In this document: positions 43,788 through 52,561 of the stretch, in pieces | Numbering within the stretch: position 1 is the first letter of the stretch | How the letters are laid out: every line of letters starts with the position of its first letter | Source of the DNA: Hymenobacter aranciens | GTDB taxonomy: Bacteria > Bacteroidota > Bacteroidia > Cytophagales > Hymenobacteraceae | Direction of reading: 5' to 3' | Assembly: GCF_030580865.1 (NCBI RefSeq) | Contig: NZ_JAUQSY010000001.1 | Coordinates: 528,319 to 592,318, forward strand | Length of the DNA: 64,000 bases | The notes under the pieces: generated by a model | What the model was told of the DNA's origin: nothing | Seen by the model: the letters and a program-made list of their open reading frames with translations, nothing else | Database searches by the model: none | Program-made: the position numbers and the translations under genes

Positions 43788-46700
43788 TTAGTTCAGCACC
43801 ACGCGGCGGGTGAGAGTGTGCCCGCCCACCGTGAGGCGCAGGGCGTACACGCCGGCCGGTAGGCCGGTGAGTGTGAGCGTGGTTTCGGTCGTGGGCAGAG
43901 CCACGGTACGCACCACCTGGCCCACGCTGTTGTAGAGCACGCCGGTGGCCGCCTCGCCCGCCGGGCGCAGCACCGTGAGGGTGCCGTGCGTGGGGTTGGG
44001 GTAAGCCAGCACCTGGGCCTCCAGGGCGGCGGCGGTAGCCAGCGGAGCGGCGGCCGGCGTCAGGTTCAGCCAGAAGCGGCCGGGCGCGGTGGTGGTAGCC
44101 GAGGTGAAGGTGTAGGCCGCGCCGGCCACCAGCAGCGTGCGGGTGCCGGTGAGGTTGTCCACCAGCTCGGCGCGGGTGCCGGTCAGGTTGGCTAACGTGG
44201 CGGCCGTGAGGGTGTAGGTGCCGGCAGCGGGCAGGCCCACCTGCAGCGGCACAGCGCCGGCTAGGGTGGGGCGGCCGTCGATGGCCAGGGCCTCGCCGGT
44301 AGCTGTGAGGCTGGCCAGGTTGAGGCCGCTGGGGTTGGCCAGCTTCACGGCGTCGTACTGGGCCTCCACCGCCGGTGCGGCGGCCGGGTTGGCATACAGG
44401 GTGAGGGCATCGGTGCCGGCTGCGCCGGCCAGGGCCAGCGTCAGGGTGGGCAGGGTGCTGGTCGAGCGGCCAAAGGCCGGCTGGGCATCGAAGGTCGTCA
44501 CGCGGTTGTCATTGGTGAAGCGCACCGTGCCGGGCGTGCCGGGGGTAGTGGTGCGCACGAAGAAGCCGCTACCGGCCGGGACGATGGGCGAGTTACCGCC
44601 GGGCATATTAGCCAGGTACGTGCGGTAGGTGCCGGTGTAGGGGCCACTGCTCTGGAACACGTACAGCGCGCCGTCCATGTTCTGCAGGTTGGCGGCGGCC
44701 GTCGTGCCGATGCTCATCGTGCTCCAGTCGAGGGGGGCCGGGTAGGGGTTGCCCAGCAGGTGCCAGCCATCGGCGGGGCCGGTGCGCAGCAGGTTGCCCA
44801 CGGCCAGCGGCCCGCTAAAGGCCGTGCCGGTGAAGTCGACCAGGGCCGCGCCGGGGGCCTGCACGGCGTAGCCCTTGCCCACGGGCATGGCTTCGCCGCT
44901 GAGGGCGGCCTGCCAGCCTTTGTTGAAGGTGTCGTAGTTGCTCACGGTGGTGGCAATGCGGTTCTGCTCGTAGCCAAACACCGTGGGGAAGGGCGTCACG
45001 GTGCCCGGCGTGGCCGACGAGTTGTAAGCCGCCGCGCCGCCAAAGTCGGGGGCGTAGCCGGCTGTGGCCAGGGTGTTCACCGTCTCGCTCATCATGGGCG
45101 AGGCGTAGTGGCGGTAGCCGTTGGCGGCGGTGTTCGTTTCGATGTGGCGCTGCAGCGTGGCCGTGGTACCCAGCACCCGGCCGGTGCCGGCGTTCACCAC
45201 CAGGGCGGTGCCGTTGGCATCCGAGCGCAGGGTCAGGGGCTGGCCGCCCAGGTCGAGGTTGCTGGCGCCGGCCAGCGTCAGCACCTGCGTCACGGCCAGT
45301 GGCTGGCTCAGGGTCAGGGGCTGGGCGTCGAGGCTGGTCAGGTTGCGCACGGTAGTGGGCAGGCCGTCGCCGGTCTGCTGCGGGTCGCCGCCGGTCGTAT
45401 ATACATAGGATGCCTCCGGGGAGAAGCTCCGCAGGCCCGTCATCTGCACGGCCCCCACGGGGTCGCTCTGAGTGATGCCCTGCAGGCTGCACACCACGAG
45501 CGTAGCCCCGGCGGCCAGGGTGAAGCTGCCCGACCCGGTCAGGGGCTGACAGTTGGGATAGGTATCGAGCGTACCACTCACGTTCAGGGCGGTGTTCACC
45601 ACCACGGCCCCGCCCAGCTGGGCATAGCCGCTGCTGGCCACGGTGATGGTGCCGTAGGTGCCGTCCGCGATGCTGTAGGGCGCGGCGGCCGTGCTGTTGG
45701 TGTTGTCCACGGTCAGGTCGGGCACGGTCACGGTGAAGAGGATACCATTGCTGGTGCCGCCGTTTGTGGTCACGGTGACAGGGCCGGTGCTGGCCCCGGC
45801 GGGCACGGTCACGGTCAGGCTGCTGCCGCTGCCGCCATACAGAAAGCCGGTAGTGACGGTGTTGTTGCTGCTGCCGCCAAAGGTCACGGCCACGACATTA
45901 GTCAGGTCGCTGCCGGTCAGGGTCACACTGCTGCCCACCGGGCCGCTGCCGGGGGTGATGCCGGTAAGCACCGGCACCGGGCAAGCCGTCAGCACCACCG
46001 CATTAGAGGCCGCCGAGGTTTCGCCATTCAGGCTGGCCGTGGCGGTGTAGCTGCCGGGTGTGCTGGTCACGAGCGGGTTGGTGGTGGTGTTACCGGGCGA
46101 GAAGGTGAAGCTGGCCCCGCTCACCGGGGTGGCCGTGGCGTTGAGGCTGCCGGTGGCCGTGAGGCGCACGAGGTTGTTCTGGCCCGCCGTGCCGTTGTAG
46201 CTGTTAAAGTAGCCGCCCGCCAGCACCTTGCCGTCGGCCTGCACCGCCACGCTCAACACGCCGCCGCTGAAGCCAGTGCCGGTGGCAAAGCCCGCATCAA
46301 TAGTGCCGTTGGCGTTGAGGCGCACGAGGTAGTTCTGGCCCGCCGTGCCGTTGTAGGCAGTGAAGTAACCGCCCACCAGCACCTTGCCGTCGGCCTGCAC
46401 CGCCACGCTGCTCACGCTGTAGTCGAAGCCCGTGCCGGTGGCAAAGCTGGCATCAAGGGTGCCGTCGGCGTTGAGGCGCACGAGATACTTGGTCGCCGTG
46501 CCGTTGTAGCTGCTGAAAGACCCGCCCACCAGCACCTTGCCGTCGGCCTGCACCGCCAAGCTGTTCACGCCGCTTTCGAAGCCCGGGTCGATGGGAAAGC
46601 CCGTGCCGGTGGCAAAGCTGGCATCCAAGGTGCCGTCGGCGTTGAGGCGCACGAGGGAGCTCTTGCCCGCCGTGCCGTTGTAGCTGTTGAAGTAGCCGCC

Positions 46701-49565
46701 CACCAGCACCTTGCCGTCGGCCTGCACCGCCACGCTCAACACGATGCTGTTGAAGCCCGTGCCGGTGGCAAAGCTGGCATCCAAGGTGCCGTCGGCGTTG
46801 AGGCGTACAAGGCTGTTGGCCGTCGTGCCGTTGTAGGTGGTGAAGTCGCCGCCTGCCAGCACCTTGCCATCGGCCTGCACCGCCACGCTCCGCACGGTGC
46901 TGTTGAAGCCCGTGCCGGTGGCGAAGCTGGCATCCAAGGTGCCGTCGGCGTTGAGGCGCACGAGGCGGTTGGCCGTCGTGCCGTTGTAGGTGGTGAAGTC
47001 GCCGCCCGCCAGCACCTTGCCGTCGGCCTGCACCGCCACGCTGTACACGTAGTCGCTAAAGCCCGTGCCGGTGGCGAAGCTGGCATCCAAGGTGCCGTCG
47101 GCGTTGAGGCGCACGAGATTATTCTGGCCCGCCGTGCCGTTGTAGCTGCTGAAGCTGCCGCCCGCCAGCACCTTGCCGTCGGCCTGCACCGCCACGCTGT
47201 ACAAGTAGTCGCTAAAGCCCGTGCCGGTGGCAAAGGCCGGGCTGGCGGCCGTGGCCGTCAGCGTCCGGGGCTGACACACGTCCAGCGGCCCGGCCGGGCT
47301 GAGGGTCGCCACCAGGCCCCCCGGCCGGGGCGTGTAGGTAAAGCTGGCGCTGCTCGTGGCCGTGCCGCCCACGTTGTTGGTGAGCGTGAGCACGCCCGTG
47401 CTGCTCGTTACCGGCACCCGCACCGTGAGGCTGGTGGCCGACTGGCTCACGAAGCCCGTCGTCAGGCTGCCCGTGCCGAAGCGCACCCCCGTCACCAGGT
47501 CGAGCTGGCTGCCCGTGATGGTCACGCTCGTGCCCGCCGGGCCGGTCTTGGGGTTGAAGTCGGTGATGGTGGGCACAGGGCAAGCCGTAAGCACCACCGC
47601 GTTGGAGGCCACCGAGGTTTCGCCGTTGAGGCTGGCCGTGGCGGTGTAGCTGCCCGCCGTGCTGGTCATGAGCGGGTTGGTGGTGGTGCCACCGGGGCTG
47701 AAGGTGAAGCTGGCCCCGCTCACCGGGGTGGCCGCGCTGTTCAGGCTGCCGTCGGCGTTGAGGCGCACGAGATTATTCTGGCCCGTCGTGCCGTTGTAGC
47801 GGGTGAAGGTTCCGCCCACCAGCGCTTTGCCGTCGGCCTGCACCGCCACGCCCCGCACTTGGCTGCTGCCGCCGAAGCCCGTGCCGGTGGCAAAGCCAGT
47901 ATCGCGGCTGCCGTCGGCGTTGAGGCGGGCGAGGTAATTGGCCGTTGTGCCGTTGTAGCTCGTGAAGATGCCGCCCGCCAGCACCTTGCCGTCGGCCTGC
48001 ACCGCCACGCTAAGCACGTTGTCGTTAAAGCCCGTGCCGGTGGCGAAGCCCGCATCGCGGCTGCCGTCGGTGTTGAGGCGCACGAGGCGGTTCTGGCTCG
48101 CCGTGCCGTTGTAGCTGGTGAAGTAGCCGCCCGCCAGCACCTTGCCGTCGGCCTGCACCGCCACGCTAAACACGATGTCATCGAAGCCCGTGCCGGTGGC
48201 GAAGCTGGCATCTAGGGTGCCGTCGGCGTTGAGGCGCACGAGGCGGCTGGCCGCCGTGCCGTTGTAGCTCGTGAACTGACCGCCCACCAGCACCTTGCCG
48301 TCGGCCTGCACCGCCACGCTAAACACGGTGCTGCTGAAGCCCGTGCCGGTGGCAAAGCTGGCATCACGGCTGCCGTCGGCGTTGAGGCGCACGAGGAAGG
48401 GGGTCGCCGTGCCGTTGTAGCTCGTGAAGCCGCCGCCCACCAGCACCTTGCCGTCGGCCTGCACCGCCACGCTCCGCACTTGGCTGCTGAAGCCCGTGCC
48501 GGTGGCAAAGCTGGCATCGCGGCTGCCGTCGGCGTTGAGACGAATCAGGTTGCTGGCCCCCGTGCCGTTGTAGCTGTTGAAGACCCCGCCCGCCAGCACC
48601 TTGCCGTCGGCCTGCACCGCCACGCTAAACACGGTGCTGCCGCCGAAGCCCGTGCCGGTGGCGAAGCTGGCATCTAGGGTGCCGTCGGCGTTGAGGCGCA
48701 CGAGGCGGCTGGCCGCCGTGCCGTTGTAGCTCGTGAAGCTGCCGACCGCCAGCACCTTGCCGTCGGCCTGCACCGCCACGCTGTTCACGGTGCTGTTAAA
48801 GCCCGTGCCGGTGGCAAAGGCCGGGCTGACGGCGCTGGCCGTGAGCGTACGGGGCTGGCACACGTCCAGCGGCCCGGCCGGGCTGAGGGTCGCCACCAGG
48901 CCCCCCGGCCGGGGCGTGTAGGTAAAGCTGGCGCTGCTCGTGGCCGTGCCGCCCACGTTGTTGGTGAGCGTGAGCACGCCCGTGCTGCTCGTTACCGGCA
49001 CCCGCACCGTGAGGCTGGTGGCCGACTGGCTCACGAAGCCCGTCGTCAGGCTGCCCGTGCCGAAGCGCACCCCCGTCACCAGGTCGAGCTGGTTGCCGGT
49101 GATGGTGACGAGGGTGCCCGCCGGCCCGCTGGCCGGCGCAAAGCTGCTGACCCCGAACGGCGCGGCCGTCACGGTGAAGGGCAGGCCGTTGCTGAGGCCC
49201 GAGCTGTTCCTGGCGGTTACCGTGTACGCCCCGAGGCTCAAGCCAGCGGGCACCACCACGCCCGTGACGCTCGTGCTGCCAGCGATGTAGGTGTTGGCCG
49301 CGTTGGTGGCCGTGCCGCCGCCGCTGGTAAAAGTCACCGACGTAACGGCGTCCAGGTTGCTGCCGGTCAGGGTCAGCGAAGCGCCTGTGGGGCCGCTGGT
49401 CGGGTTGATGGCGGTCAGCGTAGGCGGTGCCGCCGCTGGGCGCAGCAGGTGGGCCGGACCGCTGGCCCCGGCCAGCAGCGGCAGCAGCGCCAGCCACAGG
49501 GCGGCCAGCCAGATGCGCATGGGCGGGACCACTACGGCCCCGCTCCTGAAGGAGATGTTTTGCAT
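43788..49565 (-). CDS. Giant surface protein: IPT/TIG domains, two seven-repeat delta-60 propellers, T9SS sorting domain, 1925 aa
   Basis: Order: signal peptide (MRIWLAALWLALLPLLAG; ATG 49520 is an alternative start), two IPT/TIG domains (ITAINPTSGPTGASLTLTGS-like), a propeller of seven 51-residue delta-60 repeats, one IPT/TIG, a second seven-repeat propeller, another IPT/TIG, about 500 residues of T9SS passenger sequence, and a type A sorting domain ending in GGHTLTRRVVLN. The blade unit reads FATGTGF...SVAVQADGKVLAGG...SYNGT...LVRLNADGTLDAS. The segments carrying the two propellers and their lead-ins are nearly identical in DNA, a recent internal duplication. Likely a cell-surface adhesin or ligand-binding protein. 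Confidence 0.9.
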   Translation of the reverse strand: MQNISFRSGAVVVPPMRIWLAALWLALLPLLAGASGPAHLLRPAAAPPTLTAINPTSGPTGASLTLTGSNLDAVTSVTFTSGGGTATNAANTYIAGSTSVTGVVVPAGLSLGAYTVTARNSSGLSNGLPFTVTAAPFGVSSFAPASGPAGTLVTITGNQLDLVTGVRFGTGSLTTGFVSQSATSLTVRVPVTSSTGVLTLTNNVGGTATSSASFTYTPRPGGLVATLSPAGPLDVCQPRTLTASAVSPAFATGTGFNSTVNSVAVQADGKVLAVGSFTSYNGTAASRLVRLNADGTLDASFATGTGFGGSTVFSVAVQADGKVLAGGVFNSYNGTGASNLIRLNADGSRDASFATGTGFSSQVRSVAVQADGKVLVGGGFTSYNGTATPFLVRLNADGSRDASFATGTGFSSTVFSVAVQADGKVLVGGQFTSYNGTAASRLVRLNADGTLDASFATGTGFDDIVFSVAVQADGKVLAGGYFTSYNGTASQNRLVRLNTDGSRDAGFATGTGFNDNVLSVAVQADGKVLAGGIFTSYNGTTANYLARLNADGSRDTGFATGTGFGGSSQVRGVAVQADGKALVGGTFTRYNGTTGQNNLVRLNADGSLNSAATPVSGASFTFSPGGTTTNPLMTSTAGSYTATASLNGETSVASNAVVLTACPVPTITDFNPKTGPAGTSVTITGSQLDLVTGVRFGTGSLTTGFVSQSATSLTVRVPVTSSTGVLTLTNNVGGTATSSASFTYTPRPGGLVATLSPAGPLDVCQPRTLTATAASPAFATGTGFSDYLYSVAVQADGKVLAGGSFSSYNGTAGQNNLVRLNADGTLDASFATGTGFSDYVYSVAVQADGKVLAGGDFTTYNGTTANRLVRLNADGTLDASFATGTGFNSTVRSVAVQADGKVLAGGDFTTYNGTTANSLVRLNADGTLDASFATGTGFNSIVLSVAVQADGKVLVGGYFNSYNGTAGKSSLVRLNADGTLDASFATGTGFPIDPGFESGVNSLAVQADGKVLVGGSFSSYNGTATKYLVRLNADGTLDASFATGTGFDYSVSSVAVQADGKVLVGGYFTAYNGTAGQNYLVRLNANGTIDAGFATGTGFSGGVLSVAVQADGKVLAGGYFNSYNGTAGQNNLVRLTATGSLNATATPVSGASFTFSPGNTTTNPLVTSTPGSYTATASLNGETSAASNAVVLTACPVPVLTGITPGSGPVGSSVTLTGSDLTNVVAVTFGGSSNNTVTTGFLYGGSGSSLTVTVPAGASTGPVTVTTNGGTSNGILFTVTVPDLTVDNTNSTAAAPYSIADGTYGTITVASSGYAQLGGAVVVNTALNVSGTLDTYPNCQPLTGSGSFTLAAGATLVVCSLQGITQSDPVGAVQMTGLRSFSPEASYVYTTGGDPQQTGDGLPTTVRNLTSLDAQPLTLSQPLAVTQVLTLAGASNLDLGGQPLTLRSDANGTALVVNAGTGRVLGTTATLQRHIETNTAANGYRHYASPMMSETVNTLATAGYAPDFGGAAAYNSSATPGTVTPFPTVFGYEQNRIATTVSNYDTFNKGWQAALSGEAMPVGKGYAVQAPGAALVDFTGTAFSGPLAVGNLLRTGPADGWHLLGNPYPAPLDWSTMSIGTTAAANLQNMDGALYVFQSSGPYTGTYRTYLANMPGGNSPIVPAGSGFFVRTTTPGTPGTVRFTNDNRVTTFDAQPAFGRSTSTLPTLTLALAGAAGTDALTLYANPAAAPAVEAQYDAVKLANPSGLNLASLTATGEALAIDGRPTLAGAVPLQVGLPAAGTYTLTAATLANLTGTRAELVDNLTGTRTLLVAGAAYTFTSATTTAPGRFWLNLTPAAAPLATAAALEAQVLAYPNPTHGTLTVLRPAGEAATGVLYNSVGQVVRTVALPTTETTLTLTGLPAGVYALRLTVGGHTLTRRVVLN

Positions 49566-49724
49566 AAAGCAGACTAAATAAGGTCGGTGAGGTAACGGCG
49601 GCCCGCCACCTGACCAGGGTAGCACACCGTAAGCGGGTAAGCGAAGGAGAGAGAAGGGCCGGGGGCCGTCAGGTAGCGCGGGGTCGGCCGGGGGGAGTGC
49701 CCCCCGGCGGGGTTCTGGTTCGGC

Positions 49725-52382
49725 TTATTCCACCACCAGGCGCAGCACCTGGCGGCCGGCGCGCACCACGTACACGCCCGCCGGCTGCCCGGCCGGCAGC
49801 GCCAGCGTGGCGGTGCCGGCGGCATCGGCCGTGGCAGTAGCCACCGGGCGGCCCAGCGCATCCAGCACCGTCACCACCGTGCCGGGGGCCGCGCCCGTGA
49901 GGGTCGTCGCGCCGGTAGTGGCCGGGTTAGGGAACATGCGCAGGCCGGTGGCCGCGCCCGGGCGGGCCACTGCCCGCACCGGGGAGTAGCTGAACGTACC
50001 ATCGGCATCTACCAGGCGCAGGCGGTAGTAGAGGGTGGATTGGTGGACTGGTGGGTTTGGGTCCGGCAGCTCGTAGGTGCGGGCGCTGCTGCTGCGGCCG
50101 GCAGCGGCCACCGTGCCGATGCGCCCGAAGTGCCGGCCGTCGGTGCTGCGCTCCACCTCAAAGCGGGCGCTGTTGCGCTCCGAGGCCGTGGCCCAGGCCA
50201 GGCGCACGGCGGCGGGGCCGGCGGCCGTGGCCGTGAAGGCCATCAGCTCCACGGGCAGCGGGCTGGGGCCGGTGTGGGCGAAGAACCCCGAGAAGCCCGT
50301 CACCGGGAAGCGCACCTCCCAGCGGGCGGCGCTGGCATTGTAGGCCACCGCCGGGGCAGTGATGAACACCGTGGCCGGGCCGGAGCCCGCCCAGCCGGTG
50401 TAGCTGCCCGGTGTGCCGGTGGCGCTGCGGCCGTGCTTCTGGGTGATGCGCAGGTTGGCCGCGTAGCCTTCGGGGTCGGCAGCCGAGAGGGGCAGTGCCG
50501 GGTAGCTGCCCCGCGCGGCGTTGTAGTCGTCGAAGTCGGCCTGGGTGAAGTAGAGCGTAACCTCGGCGGTGGCGGTGGCCGCATTGGCCACCGGGGCAAT
50601 GTCGTAGAAGCGGCGCACGTAGGGCTGGCGGTTGAAGGTGGGCGCGGCGGCCAGCACCTGCACCGTGGCCACGGTGCTGCCGCGCAGGGTGTAGGGCAGG
50701 GTGGCATCGAGCAGTAGCAGCTGGCTCTGGCAGTCGGTGTAGGGCAGGGGGGCGGCGGTCTGCGTCCCGCTCACGGTGGTGGTGGCGGCCGGGATGGCGT
50801 TGGCCGGGGCGGTGCCGCCCGTGGCCTCATAAGCGCCCAGGTCCATGAGCCCCTTGCGGGGGTTGCCCAGCAGGTCGGTAGCCGGGGTGCTGCCGGTGCC
50901 CTTGTCCACGGCAAAGCTGGCGCAGTCCAGGCGCAGGCCGTCGTCGGCGGTGGCCCAGGTGTTGTCGGGGCCGTCGGGGTCGGCGGGGTCCACGTAGCCG
51001 GGGGCGGAGGTGTAGCAGCTGCTGAGGGCGGCGTTGGCCACCGTGAGGGCGGGGGTGGTGCCGGCCGCGTCGCGCACAATGCAGTTGCTGACGGTGAGGG
51101 CAACGGTGGTGCCGGCCTTGTACAGCTCTTCGCGGTTGGGGTTGGCGGCGTTGCTGGGGGTGGTGTTCTGGTAAAGAATGCAGTTGGTGAGGGTGCCGCC
51201 GCCGCCGGCAGCATAATATAAGCCGCCGCCCAAGCCAGTGGTTAGGGTGGCCGTGTTGCCGCTGAAGGTGCAGCTGCTTACCGTCACGCTGCTGGTGTTG
51301 TACATAGCGCCGCCACTAAAAGCAGCATTGCCGCTGAAAACACAGTTGCTCACGGTCACGACAGCCGCGGCAAGGTTGTTGGTGAGCATGCCGCCCCCAA
51401 CACCGCTGCTGCTAAATGTAGAGCTGCCAACCGCCGCATTGTTGCTGAAGGTACAGTTGGTCACGGTCAGACCAGTGAAGCGGCTGGTGGTCATGCCCCC
51501 ACCCGAGGGGGCGGTGTTGCCGCTGAACAGGCAGTTGCTCACCACTGCGGTACCGCTGTTGGCATTACACATCCCGCCACCGCCGTTGCCGTTGCCGGTC
51601 ACCGTATTGCCACTAAAGGTGCAGTCGGTCACGGTCACATTGCTGTTTGTGTTGAACATGCCAGCACCAGCGGCGCCGGTATTGACGGCCGTATTGCCGC
51701 TGAAGGCACAGTTGCGCACCACCGGGTTGCTGCCGGTAGTGTTGCTCATTCCGCCACCGCTATAAGCAGTGTTGCCGCTGAAAGTGCAGTTGCTCACCGT
51801 AGGGCTGCTGCTGCTATTGTTCATGCCGCCGCCGTGGACATTCGTAACCATCACTGCCGCCCCGGAGGTCGGCTGCACACTAGGGCTTGCTCCGCTTAGC
51901 GCCTGCCCCCCTCGCACCGTAAAGCCATCTACCAAGCAGGCACTGCTGCGGCCAATGGTCAGCAGCACATGCTTTGCATCGGTCGTACCGGGTAAGTCGC
52001 CGGACAGGATGGTGAGGTTGGTGGCCGGGCTGCGCTGGCTGGCGGCAGTTTCGGTGCCCGCAAAGCCGCCGTAGAGCTTGATGTCCGTGTTAATAAGGTA
52101 AACCGTCCGGTCTGGGGCGCTTGTACTCGGGGCAGTGCCGGGCGGTACCAGGGTGGGCAGGTAGGTGCCGGCCTTCACCCACACCTCGTCGCCGGCGGCG
52201 GTGGCCAGGTTGATAGCCTCCTGCACATCCTTCTTGGCCGTGGCCCAGCTGCGGCCGTTGCCGGTGTTGTCGGCCCGGCCCGCATCCACGTAGTACACGG
52301 TGGCGTGGGCGCCCAGGCCCCATAGCAGCAGGGCCAGCAGCAGCGTCAGGCGCGGCAGCTTCAGGAGGTAAGCGTTAGTCAT
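49725..52382 (-). CDS. Surface protein with right-handed beta-helix repeats and T9SS sorting domain, 885 aa
   Basis: The start at 52382 gives the signal peptide ending LLWGLGAHA. The opening TVYYVDAGRADNTGNGRSWA is the usual lead of choice-anchored beta-helix proteins. Residues about 170-400 hold repeats of the form GGGM-N-SNCTFSGNTA, the polymorphic-outer-membrane-protein type, predicted to stack as a beta-helix. A passenger part with SARFEVERSTDGRHFGRIG (a common T9SS-linked motif) and a type A sorting domain (RMFPNPATTG) follow. Function likely adhesion or polysaccharide binding. It starts just left of the 278-bp direct repeat, which supplies its promoter region. Confidence 0.9.
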   Translation of the reverse strand: MTNAYLLKLPRLTLLLALLLWGLGAHATVYYVDAGRADNTGNGRSWATAKKDVQEAINLATAAGDEVWVKAGTYLPTLVPPGTAPSTSAPDRTVYLINTDIKLYGGFAGTETAASQRSPATNLTILSGDLPGTTDAKHVLLTIGRSSACLVDGFTVRGGQALSGASPSVQPTSGAAVMVTNVHGGGMNNSSSSPTVSNCTFSGNTAYSGGGMSNTTGSNPVVRNCAFSGNTAVNTGAAGAGMFNTNSNVTVTDCTFSGNTVTGNGNGGGGMCNANSGTAVVSNCLFSGNTAPSGGGMTTSRFTGLTVTNCTFSNNAAVGSSTFSSSGVGGGMLTNNLAAAVVTVSNCVFSGNAAFSGGAMYNTSSVTVSSCTFSGNTATLTTGLGGGLYYAAGGGGTLTNCILYQNTTPSNAANPNREELYKAGTTVALTVSNCIVRDAAGTTPALTVANAALSSCYTSAPGYVDPADPDGPDNTWATADDGLRLDCASFAVDKGTGSTPATDLLGNPRKGLMDLGAYEATGGTAPANAIPAATTTVSGTQTAAPLPYTDCQSQLLLLDATLPYTLRGSTVATVQVLAAAPTFNRQPYVRRFYDIAPVANAATATAEVTLYFTQADFDDYNAARGSYPALPLSAADPEGYAANLRITQKHGRSATGTPGSYTGWAGSGPATVFITAPAVAYNASAARWEVRFPVTGFSGFFAHTGPSPLPVELMAFTATAAGPAAVRLAWATASERNSARFEVERSTDGRHFGRIGTVAAAGRSSSARTYELPDPNPPVHQSTLYYRLRLVDADGTFSYSPVRAVARPGAATGLRMFPNPATTGATTLTGAAPGTVVTVLDALGRPVATATADAAGTATLALPAGQPAGVYVVRAGRQVLRLVVE

Positions 52383-52457
52383 AGAGCGGGTGGTAACCGG
52401 GCCGACGGCAGGGTTCAATCGGCCCTGCAAAGCACGGCCCCTCCGCTACACGGCGCT

Positions 52458-52475
52458 ATGACAGGAATCTGTCAT
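52458..52475. promoter_or_regulatory. 18-bp palindrome, putative operator (left copy)
   Basis: ATGACAGGAATCTGTCAT has perfect 7-bp arms, about 75 bp upstream of the beta-helix gene start. The same 18 bases occur at 58767-58784, upstream of the next gene. Confidence 0.6.
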
Positions 52476-52509
52476 ATTGCAGCCGTCGGCCCCGCCGCCC
52501 AGGCGCAGC

Positions 52510-52539
52510 AAAAAGCCCTCCGCCGGGTGGCGGAGGGCT
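52510..52539 (-). terminator. Intrinsic terminator of the 2042-aa gene
   Basis: AGCCCTCCGCC / GGCGGAGGGCT with the loop GGGT; on the minus strand it is followed by TTTTTGC. It lies 23 bp downstream of the stop codon. Confidence 0.85.
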
Positions 52540-52561
52540 ATTGTCAAAGGGCAAGGCCGGC

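Noticed and set aside
44760..48215. A 1151-codon open frame on the plus strand
   Set aside because: It is antisense to the delta-60 repeats of the 1925-aa gene; the 153-bp unit is a multiple of three, so all frames stay open. No start signals or family match.
46000..49000. Regular repeats considered as a CRISPR array
   Set aside because: Units are contiguous, 153 bp, without spacers, and in frame with a clear protein repeat.
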